From assembly GCF_032884065.1 (NCBI RefSeq), contig NC_088880.1, positions 31,709,298-31,773,297 on the forward strand: 64,000 bases of DNA, written 5' to 3'. Origin of the DNA: Artemia franciscana. Lineage: Eukaryota > Arthropoda > Branchiopoda > Anostraca > Artemiidae. Shown here piece after piece: positions 54,993-64,000 of this stretch. How positions within the stretch are numbered: position 1 is the first letter of the stretch; every line of letters begins with the position of its first letter. Both the position numbers and the translations under genes were made by a program. Under the pieces are notes generated by a model. It did not search any database, had not been told where the DNA came from, and worked only from the letters and a program-made list of their open reading frames with translations.

Positions 54993-56035
54993 TGCTTGGT
55001 CTTAATTTTTGATAATTCATCGGGATTTCTAAGGTCTGGTCATGATTTGTGTGTATTGGTCTTGATTTCTAAGCATTGTTCTGGATTTATAGATGTTGAT
55101 CTCTCGAATTTTGTGAGTTCGTCTGGATTTCTATGCATTGGTTATGGTTTCTATGGGGTTGCTCTAGATTTTTACATATTTGTCTCTGGATTTCTTCTAA
55201 TTGATCTTGATTTTTAGAGGTTGGCTATGATTTTTACAGTTTGGTTTTGATTTGTATGTATTTTGTGATTTTTACAGTTTGGTTTTTGATTTGTATGTCT
55301 TGATTTCTACAGTTTAGTCTTGATTTCTAGAGTTTGGTCTTGATTTCTATGTATTGGTATTCATTTTTAAGGATTGTTCTGGATTTTTTACATATTGATC
55401 TTTCGATTTTTGTGAGTTTATCTGGATTTCCATGGGTTGGTCATGATTTCTATGGAGTTGCCCTAGATTTCTACATATTGATCACTTGATTTCTTTGGCT
55501 TGGTCTTGATTTTCAGAGGTTGTCCTTGATTTCCTTGGTTCACTCTTGATTTTTTTGAATTCGTCTCGATTTTTAGGGTCTGATCATGATTTGTATGTGT
55601 AGATCTTGATTTTTAGATGTTGCCCTTGATTTCTTCGGAGTGGTCTTGATTTAGAGGCTGACCTTGATTTCTAGAGTTTGCTGTTGGTTTTTCTGGTCTG
55701 GTCTGGGTTTCTATGTTCTGATTATGTTTTCTACGTTTTGGTCTTGATTTCTATGCATTGGTTCTGATTTCTAAGCACTGGTCTGGATTTCTACATATTG
55801 ATCTCATTAATACTTTGGATTGGTCTTGATGTCTATGTTTGTTCTGAATTTCTAGGGCTGACCTTGATTTTTTATAATTCATGTGAATTTTTATGCATTG
55901 ATTAGGATTTCTATGTATTGGTCTGTATTTTAGAGGTTGTTCTCGATTTCTACAGTTTGATTATTTTCTATGAGTTTGCTTGGTTTTCCTCGGCTTGGTC
56001 ATGATGTCTGATTTAGTCTGAGTTTCCGCAAGCTG
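54993..56035 (+). repeat. TTGATTTCTA minisatellite, long form
   Basis: The same unit as in copy 1 of the duplication but about 1.0 kb long. The extra units (about 55165-55870) lie in the middle while both ends match the short form. Confidence 0.85.
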
Positions 56036-56389
56036 TGGTAATAAGGAAAAGGCTTATTCAAGAAAATTATACAAAGTATATGTCCGTTTTAATAATAAAG
56101 GGGAATTTTTTGACAAAATCACTGGAAAACAAGGAGAGGGGGGGGGGGGGAAATATAAGGAAACATTGCTATCTAACAATGAAATCGTAAGTTTCTACTG
56201 TTCAAATAAATACAATGATCTTGTTTAGTTTATAAAGTTACTTTTGCAAGAACAAGGTTGAAAACCCTTGCATATGATAAGGTGTATCACAGGGATGTCA
56301 CAGGTCTTCACATGTTACCATGTTTCAGTGAATTGTCACAAGTCATCAGGAGAAGCGCTATTAGGGATTGATTTTAATTAAGATTTCAT

Positions 56390-58101
56390 TAAGTTTAAGT
56401 AATCGATTTTAGTGTTAACGGATATTTTTATATGAAAATGTTTGAAAAACCTTTAGTTGTCATAATTTGTGCCATTTGTAGTTTGCCTCAATGGCGTGAA
56501 TTGCCACGGGAGAATTATATTTGGGGGGTTGAATTGCTAAAACATGAACCATTGGATTTAATGCATGAATTTTAATAAGAAAATATCTAAACAGGCTGAA
56601 TAGTGGAGTAAGAATAATGAGGTGGTGTTAGAGGGTTGCAAGAAGGCCAGCCATGGTATGCCACGGGGACGTGAATTGCCATGGGGGTCACGTTGGGTGG
56701 TGCCTTGCAAACAAATAAACCAAGGGATGTAATTTTTTTCTTTTTTTCTCCAAGTCAAAAGAAAGCTATAAGTTATCCCATTCAGGGTAAAATTTGTTCC
56801 CTTTTTAGCATATAATTTTGAGTTTCTCAATATCAATGATGTGGCTACCCCTCCCGTGAACACTGTCCCTGCACGAAAAATGGAAATAACTCTAGGTCAC
56901 CTTATGGCCAACTAAACCAAATTTTAACAAGAAAACATCTGGAAAATGTCTTAGGAATGATAATATGTATCATTGGAATGCCACTGGCCAGCTACATATT
57001 GCCATGAGTGGTGAGAGTTGTGACGGTATATCATGTTAAGGAGTGGTTTGCAAAAACACGAATAAGTGGATTTAAATCATAATCTTATCAAAAACATTTT
57101 TGAATTAAAAGACAGTGAAATCAAGTAAAATCCCTTAAAGTATTATGTAACATCTCACATGTGTGTCCTCGTTTAAAAGCGTGGATCCCCCACGGTCCCC
57201 AAAGAAACAAGTCACGTTAGAATGCGTCATTCTTAACATAAGTAACCATTTTCTATTACGCAAGAACTAAAGAAGTCTTCAAAAATGTCTCGAAGAAAAA
57301 TGTTTTCAAAACGTCCTGAAATGTCTTGAAGAAAAATGTATTGAAATTGTCTTGAAAAACGTCTTGAAGAAAAATATCTTAATAAAATGCCCCCGCTTGA
57401 CTATTGGAATCTGACACGTCCTAATGCATAACAGCCAAAGCCCTATTATGCAACAATCAAAGTAAACCCTCCCAATTACATAATATGCACCTAAAAAAAT
57501 ATTCCCTATCATGTAACATGCACCTGCGTCTAGGACTTTTAAAGAATCAAAGAAACTATTAGGTAAAACCCAAAGCCTATTACGTAACATGCACCTGTGT
57601 TTTGAAGAATTTCAAAAAAAGTGTCGGGATCGGGACTCGAAGTGATAGCACTCTCATAGGACGTATTATGCTGTCACTACTGACTTATGATAATTAATTC
57701 AATTAATTCAGTAGGTTTCAATAAGCGCAATTGAACGCAATTTAATAATTGTAATTGCTTTTTGAACGCTAAAAATTATATTAATCTTTCCAGTGCAATC
57801 GATTGCATTTTCCTAAAATAATAATATGGCACTTTGTGCACTAATTTCTCTAAATAATAACGTAATTATTACGTTATTATTCATTATTATTACGTTATTA
57901 TTATTACGTTAGACAAAGGTAAAGCATAATTATTTGTATTAGGCTATTGAATAAGCATAAATATTTTTGTCTAATTTCATATAGGCTATAAGAAATATAT
58001 TTTCCTGTCAGTTTTACGGTTTCTATTGGTCCATCCTGGGGATTTCTTATTCTGAAAACTTATTTCCTGCATCTTAAACTTTATTAGTATGTATCACACA
58101 G
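56390..58101. other. Noncoding with short tandem repeats
   Basis: Contains GAATTGCCA(C/T)GGG words (56505-56690), a GTCTTGAAGAAAAATG-type repeat at about 57265-57380, repeats of CCTAT(T/C)A(C/T)GTAACATGCACCTG at about 57480-57600, and a hairpin with 14-bp arms at 57853-57881 (ATAACGTAAT words). No gene is supported. Confidence 0.6.
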
Positions 58102-58239
58102 TTGGAATCTAAGAAAGAAACAACCACAGTGAGTCTGGCATTAGAATCTCTTAAATTAGACACCAGACCTCAGAAAAGCAACTATTCAAAGACAAGTTCA
58201 CAATATAATATCTTGTCAAAAGATATGTATGAAGATGCA
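58102..58239 (+). CDS. Candidate internal exon A of an unidentified plus-strand gene
   Basis: The acceptor TATCACACAG is followed by 46 open codons (LESKKETTTVSLALESLKLD, later SSQYNILSKDMYEDA) and the donor GTATTT. It joins exon B in phase 0 through a 52-base intron, giving MYEDAQCWQWISDLL. There is no ATG at the exon start, so it would be internal. I do not recognise the protein; the content looks soluble and Ser-rich. Confidence 0.5.
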
Positions 58240-58291
58240 GTATTTTTGGTCAAAGTTTGCATTTATTACATTATTCTGTTTTTTTTTTAAG

Positions 58292-58494
58292 CAATGTTGG
58301 CAATGGATATCAGACCTTCTGTCAAATGACTCTTTAAACAACGCTCCATGTTGTTCCAGTGCCCCACCAGCAGTGAAAAGAAAAAAAAAACACAAGGAAA
58401 GAAGAAAGCCATCTGTGCTACCCATGCAAGAAAGTGATTTTTTGTTCTTCAAGCCTGGGGGCTGTAACTTACCTATGTGTGGTTTTCGACTGTG
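58292..58494 (+). CDS. Candidate internal exon B of the same gene
   Basis: The acceptor is TTTTTTTTTTAAG. The frame reads QCWQWISDLLSNDSLNNAPC, then a basic cluster (VKRKKKHKERRKPS) that could be a nuclear localisation signal, then FFKPGGCNLPMCGFRLW. The donor GTGATT at 58495 is weak; an alternative GTGTGG donor upstream also keeps the phase. The end of this exon is the least certain part of the model. Confidence 0.45.
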
Positions 58495-58888
58495 GTGATT
58501 TTAATGGGGCAGTTTTTGTTTCGGTCCGACACCTTTTTCGATGGTTTTTAGTCTATTTTTCAAAATTTCCATGAATCTGGTTTCAGAATAAATTTTTTTC
58601 ATCAAGATTAAACGAAATCAAGTGTTTATTTTTTCAAAAGTTGTTTTGAAATTTTTGGCTACTATGGGTCGTTGTTCGTTCTTTAGTAGGCTGCGGCTAT
58701 TGCTGCGACAATAATAGTAGACATGTATTAGGATGCAGTTGATAAATAGCCTTGTACAAGTGTCTTGTGCTTGTATGAAATTTTAACCACGATTGTTGTG
58801 TTTTCAACTCTTATTCTCAATTCCACTCTCTTTGGATACTGCTTATTTAAAAAAATATTGAATTTTTACTGATGGTATGAATTTCCAG

Positions 58889-59005
58889 GCTAAGAGAATC
58901 AGCTCTAGACATGAAAAAACACGAATCAAACTCAGGACAAAGTTCTAACTCTTCCGATGAATCATGCCTTCTACTAGATCCTCACAAGCCTACTCATCCT
59001 ACTTC
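58889..59005 (+). CDS. Candidate internal exon C of the same gene
   Basis: The acceptor is GGTATGAATTTCCAG and the donor TTC followed by GTGAGT, both good. Only one frame is open, and it is the one set by exon B: LRESALDMKKHESNSGQSSN, then SSDESCLLLDPHKPTHPT. It is hydrophilic and Ser-rich, likely disordered. The next exon must start in phase 2 and was not found to the right within the window. Confidence 0.5.
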
Positions 59006-60717
59006 GTGAGTACTTATTTACCCTTTCTGTCTTGCACCTGTACAAAACATTTCATGTCTAAAAATAGGGTTTCCAAAAAAGGTGTATATATTAAGATGAT
59101 ATTTAACAAGTTTAGAAAACATAACAACTAAATTTTTGCCTTGAAAATTCAATTTTATTTTTTTTTCAAATTAAATTCAATAAATGTTTGAAATATTTGA
59201 GGCAAGAAGCGAACTTTATTAGGCTATATATTATGTTATATAATGTATTATATAAGGCTATGTAATTAATTAAGCTTGGAATCCTTCTGTTAAATGTTGT
59301 CCTTAGTTTTGTAACACAGTAGAAAATATCTTTTTTTCAACGGAAAAAATAGGATAGACAAATATAGAAAAAAAATTCGCCTTGACAACTCTGCCATCAC
59401 TTTTTGGAAAAACTACCCAATAAGTGATTTAACACATTGAGCCTTTCAACATGCTTTGGAAACATGACTAATTGCCACCCTCAGAAAAACAAAAGAAATA
59501 ATGATCCAAAGCCCCTTGATAGAAAAAAATAAAACGAATTCATAGCAATGATAGATTGCTATAAATAACTACAGATTAAACTCTAACTCTCACTATTCTG
59601 CATGCTGCTACCTGTGGAACTTGAACCCAGAGCCTCCTGCATTCTAGGCAAGGTGGCATGCAGACATGCCGAAAACCCTGGAGCCTAGTCTCACTAATTG
59701 CTGATATTTCTTCCACTGATGGCAGATGCTTTGAACCTTAAGCTTGAGTCGAGTAAATTTTCTATATTTGAATGAAGGTTTGAGTCTTGCCCAGGCTTGA
59801 GTCTTGCTCAGGCTTGAGTCTTGCAAAGATTGCCCAGGCACAGTTACTCCAGGCACAGAAATTTCATAGGCGCAAAATTTCAAATAAATAATCTAACGGT
59901 TATAATCATTTTGTAACCTTTGAAATTTTATTTTTATTAAAATGAAGTAGACGGTGCAGTGAATAAATGAAAATAGTTAATAAAATTAAATTAACCGATT
60001 AATAAAATAAAATCCAATTGAAAATAGTTTAATAATAATAATAATAATAACAAAACCTTGGTTTAATAACAAAACCTTGGTGTCACCAGAGTGGTGGTTT
60101 CTGGTCTGTCTTGCGCCGATGCTAAATCTTAATTAGCGCCTCTCTGTCCCCCAAAAAACTTCTTGGCCAAATTTTAGCAAAATTTTCGTTTATTGAGAAC
60201 GTTCTTTTCAGTTTATTAAGTAGTTAATAATTTGTTTTTTAGTTTTTATAATCTTATTTCAGTTATTATTACTTCTAGTTATTTTAATTTCTTTTTGTTT
60301 GTTCTTATTTTATTAATTATTTAATAATTTTGTTTTTTAATTATTATCATAATTTAATTATTATTTAATTATGTTATTAATTAATCAATGATTTAATAAT
60401 TAATTTATTTATTAACTCCCCCTCCACTTTATTTTAATAAAAATTAGATTTCAAAAATTATAAAACGATTATCATCCTTAGATTATTTACTTGAAATTAT
60501 GCGCCCCCTAAAATTTCTCTGCTCGGGTAGGTACACCCCCCCCTAAAACCACCACTTTGTCTGAAGGAGTTTGCCTAGTAGACGGAGATAAACTTTGAAA
60601 ATGAATCTTTTGGTTTCAGTCGTGGATGGTGCTCTTTTTGCCTCATAACGCTATACAATCAGTTTTCAATTTTCCTGGCTTTTGTTTTCAGTTTTTGACT
60701 TTGGTTGCACGTCACCC
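59006..60717. other. Noncoding; tRNA-like stretch and short minisatellite
   Basis: The minus strand around 59690-59590 has GGCTCTGGGTTCAAGTTCCA, which contains a B-box-like word, so it may be a decayed tRNA or SINE head. CAGGCTTGAGTCTTGC repeats three times at about 59776-59830. The remainder (59900-60420) is A/T-rich. Confidence 0.45.
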
Positions 60718-60814
60718 TGAATATGCTGATTCAGGGTGAATCAGCATATTCAGAATGCTGAATTTTCAGCATTGAAATGCTGAAAAATGCCGCTGAATTT
60801 TCAGCGGTATTTTT
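60718..60814. repeat. Cluster of three adjacent hairpins
   Basis: Hairpin 1 has perfect 16-bp arms (TGAATATGCTGATTCA) with loop GGG (60718-60752). Hairpin 2 has 8-bp arms (AATGCTGA) with loop ATTT (60754-60773). Hairpin 3 has 14-bp arms with one mismatch (AAAAATGCCGCTGA) and the same loop ATTT (60783-60814). GCTGA occurs in every left arm. Confidence 0.95.
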
Positions 60815-62081
60815 TCTTCTTTATCTTTTTTGTCTTTATTGTCTGTAATTAGTAGGGTAATCTAAGCTGATTAAAGGCTCGAAACTATACTATTGTTTGT
60901 TGCCGAAAAAAACTTTGATTTATTATTTTGCACAGCAAATAACGTTTCTTATTAATTTTTTGATTTAGAGTAAGCTAATTAAACCTATTTGCATGTCAGT
61001 CATGTGCACACTATAATACTAGAAATATTTCAAATACTTGGCTAGTCACTTACCATTGCAATATTGTCGTGTTTCAGTGTGTACACTATTGGGATTTTTT
61101 TTTTGCCAAAATTTGTTCAAAATTGGGTTTTCAAAAACTGACAGGAAGAATAGATTTTGGAAATTAATAACGTTGATCAATGTGTATTGCAAGACTAATG
61201 AGCTAGCACAAATAATTATATAGAAAGCAGTGTTGATCGAGAGCCAAATCGTAATTTTTGTGTAAATTGTGTATTCTTTTTTTAAGTTGTAAATGCTCCT
61301 AAAGGAGAAATAATTTATTTACTTAGTGTCTGGTAATCTATTACTATCTAGGTAAATATCAGTGATCTATTTATTTATCAAATCTATTTATAGATTAGAT
61401 AAATCCTAAGTTTATAGATAAGATAAAAAATCTTTTGAAATAAATCAATTTTGGGTTTTCTTTTTGGGTGTTCTAAGTCATGGCTGTTTCCTAAGTTTTT
61501 CAAAAAAGAAGGAAATTTGAAAATATTATTATTATTGAAATAATAATATTTAAATAATAATTTGAAATAATAATTAATTAGTAATAAAAAGAAATAAGAA
61601 ATTAGAAATAAATTAGAATTGAAATAATAATATAAATTTAATAATTTGAAATAATAAAAATATTATTTGAAAAGCAACAAGCTGTCAACATCATTCAGTG
61701 ACCAAATTTTGAAAGTGGAGAAAAATTAAAGGGCTTAACCTTTTTCTTAATTTATAGAAAAATTTGACTTTGGAAATTGTTTACATTTATTCAAACATTA
61801 GTAATACTTGCATATAATTGACATATCGGTGGCAGTAATACACGTGGTAGATGTATTAAAATACTACTACTAGCAACAACTCATCGTAACAAAAAATCAC
61901 TTGAGGCAAACACAGCGCAAGGCAATGTAAGTTTCTTGGCTATAATAACAAAATTAATACAAATTTATTTGTACCAAAGCCAACTAGAGCCATGGTAAAA
62001 CGGACAAGAAATAAACCAACAAACGACAGCACTTTATATCAAACACAAATACGTAAATACAATCTATCGTATACCTACAGA

Positions 62082-62124
<43 letters not shown>

Positions 62125-62895
62125 CAATGTTATTAATTTTAAATCTATTTTATAATTATCAGATTATATAACTATAATGAAAAGAGAAATCACCAAGGCA
62201 ACAGCACAAACACAATAAAAAAAAAGGAGACAGAAGGAGAAAAGGAAGGCTGTTTTCCTACATTAGTGATGATTATAGACCAGCACTTGAATGAGGCCTT
62301 AACCCTACTCATCCATACAATCACATAGGTCAAACAGCATAGCCATACACAATCAACCATAAATAATAATCCATGGACAGGCAGTCGTCTCGTCAATAAG
62401 TATAAGTCGTCATTTACCAAACAATAAAAACAGTAAAGACAAATAATTCAGAGGCAACAACCCAACACAAGGGCTCATCAGGAGAATACACACTTGCCTA
62501 TAGGGTTTCGGCACTTTAAATTCTCTACCCAGATAAGTGCCTACCTAATATTACCTATGGTATCCCCGTGTTAGGTATCACCCTCAAAATACATGCCTAT
62601 GAAAAAACAAGCAAATGTAGAACAACCAAGTAACATCAAAACAAGCTTATCCTACCCTAGTTCTGGCTCTCATGTATTTAAGTTACCAATTCACAATCTA
62701 TATTAAAACTATACAATTATTCTAAGTTTTTCATTATGTCAAAATTTCTCTATTAATGTAAATGTGATCTATATAAAAACCAAGGAAATGAATGTAAAAT
62801 AAGACCATCTGAAACGACAACATATGCAAAATCCTCCAGAAATCCACTGTCAAAAATTAAGGACACGCCAAACTCAGTAACAAGGAAAATCAAAA
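60815..62895. other. Noncoding, AT-rich; microsatellites
   Basis: AAT-rich low complexity at about 61520-61680 and a (TA)n run at about 62083-62119. The part from about 62030 rightwards may be the 3' untranslated region of the Penelope-like element, since it follows its stop codon on the minus strand. No gene is otherwise supported. Confidence 0.5.
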
Positions 62896-64000
62896 TTAAC
62901 CAAAGATTTCTCTAAGTATATCCAGATAATTCTTTTGGTATTTATTTAAAAGTTCGTTAGAATGAAAACTAAATTTTTTAAATTGCCAAGTTAATTTATT
63001 TGCAGAAAAACCTCTTAAAATCAATTTTTGGCTTAAGATTTTACATCTATTTTTAAAATAAATATAATTACTACAAATCCTTGGTCCTCTAAATTTACCT
63101 TTTCGTAAACATTAGTTGTGCGTAACTCCCTTTTTAAGATATCACAATACAGCTTCTGACAAATTATGGCAAAATTATTATTAGCTTTATCCACTGGCAC
63201 AATTACAAATTCATTCTTTAGATTAGCAACTGCTTGTTTAATCTTCGCATTATAAAATAATGATTTAGTGTTACTATTTTTTAAGTTAGAATATATTTTA
63301 TTTCGTATTCTACTAATAATTAATTTCTTCCAACTTTGAAAACTCTCTTTATTTTTATTCTCTTTCTTACACCACTTATCAATAAATAAATCAAAATCAT
63401 TTTCCAAGCCATCAAGAACACTCGATGGTTTCAGATGATGAGAAAGACGGAAATTAGCCCCTTTATTCATTATAATTTGAAGATCATCTTGCTTATTTAT
63501 TGACAAGTCCCCTGTTATAACATGTTTGTGAGTGGGATTTACAAATGGGCCAAGTTGCTTACAGTTACAAACAGGTTTCCAATTTATATCACTATCTAAT
63601 CTTTTAAGTATTAAATTATAATTAAAAATCATTTGCCCAATAGTTTTTGAAAATTTATAAGTTAAAACTGGACTATCCTTATAATTCAAATTACTAGGAA
63701 AAGCCTGTTTCACATCCCGCTGATTTAAAATTTCCGGTAAATTAATATCTTCAATCTGCTTACAAGTAAAATTAGTAGGTAAATATAATCTGTTGTCCTT
63801 ATTACCAATCTTATCAAACTTTTTCTTTTTTGAAATAAATTTCGTTTTAGTTAGAATGCAAATTGTATCGCATATTACTTTAAAATTATATTCATGAGCT
63901 GTATTATTCTTAACAATCCAGAAAAGTTTGATTAAATTCCTCTTGGATAAATTATTTAGACATTTTATTACAGAAATCATACCCCTAGATTCAAGTAGCT
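62896..64000 (-). pseudogene. Penelope-like retroelement, partial and internally deleted
   Basis: The 315-codon frame (63980-63033) is open to the window edge. It has FPSNLNYKDSPVLTYKFSKT, NWKPVCNCKQLGPFVNP with HKHVITGDLSI (a Cys-x-Cys/His motif), KGANFRLSHHLKPS, and EFVIVPVDKANNNFAIICQK, the segment just before the reverse transcriptase fingers in Penelope-like elements. After GFVVIIF the sequence changes frame into CKILSQKLILRGFSANKLTW and a KYQKNYLDILREIFG end with TAA at 62896, like the thumb end of such enzymes. The catalytic palm motifs (A to E) are absent between them, and no GIY-YIG endonuclease follows. Family from motif memory. Confidence 0.65.

Larger units (their letters stand above)
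54305..56389. repeat. Tandem duplication, copy 2 (2.08 kb)
   Basis: It has the same order of parts as copy 1 but is about 640 bp longer, nearly all from the larger minisatellite. The near-identity of the unique parts points to a recent duplication. An assembly duplication cannot be excluded, although the indel and substitutions argue against it. Confidence 0.95.

Noticed and set aside
56558-56863. 101-codon minus-strand frame
   Set aside because: It is built on GAATTGCCACGGG-type repeat words and has no domain signature.
62190-62530. Possible hammerhead ribozyme on the minus strand near CTGATGAGCCC
   Set aside because: GCCGAAAC lies on the other side, but the stem II halves (GCC and GCCC) do not pair, so no ribozyme fold is supported.
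63033-63980. Considered as a host protein gene
   Set aside because: The FVIVPVDKANNNFA and HKHVITGDLSI words fit Penelope-like retroelements, and the catalytic core is missing.

Overview
This window is animal nuclear DNA: AT-rich, with split genes using GT/AG introns, tRNA-derived SINEs, decayed non-LTR retrotransposons, a Penelope-like element and many simple and tandem repeats. Nothing prokaryotic is present (no operons, no ribosome binding sites, no long uninterrupted genes). Several dispersed repeats (1243-2045, 12800-13160, the G-run array at 47290-50050) look like families I remember from the brine shrimp Artemia. I therefore favour a branchiopod crustacean, probably Artemia, but this is recall and was not searched.

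Left part (1-27.8 kb). The one convincingly complete protein-coding gene lies on the minus strand. It has five coding exons at 27606-27800, 22141-22270, 18791-18885, 13508-13744 and 9675-9761, with consistent phases and consensus splice sites. They join into a 247-residue protein with four membrane spans that resembles the arthropod pasiflora-type tetraspan family. Its 3.3-5.3 kb introns are full of repeats: a dispersed Artemia-type repeat, a 117-bp minisatellite, a second tandem array, a SINE, a GC-rich hairpin array and two hammerhead-like motifs. Left of the gene, 3.9-5.5 kb is compositionally distinct and may be an old LTR; the rest is noncoding.

Middle part (27.8-52.9 kb). This is a graveyard of retroelements: RTE-like and CR1/Jockey/I-like reverse transcriptase fragments on both strands, two SINE copies, two foldback elements, and the broken copy of an unnamed repetitive protein family (44.0-46.6 kb) with three conserved acidic sites suggestive of an RNase H-fold transposase. 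A perfect 46-bp palindrome sits just past that pseudogene. A degenerate tandem array with long G runs fills 47.3-50.0 kb.

Right part (52.9-64 kb). A tandem duplication (52861-54304 and 54305-56389) carries two nearly identical 73-codon reading frames with P-loop-like motifs and a minisatellite that differs about threefold in size between copies. A second, unidentified gene on the plus strand is suggested by three phase-compatible exons at 58102-59005. A cluster of perfect hairpins lies at 60718-60814. The right edge holds a Penelope-like retroelement whose N-terminal part and C-terminal scrap remain but whose catalytic core is missing.

All identifications come from reading translations and repeats by eye. 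Family names rest on memory of conserved motifs and need a database search.
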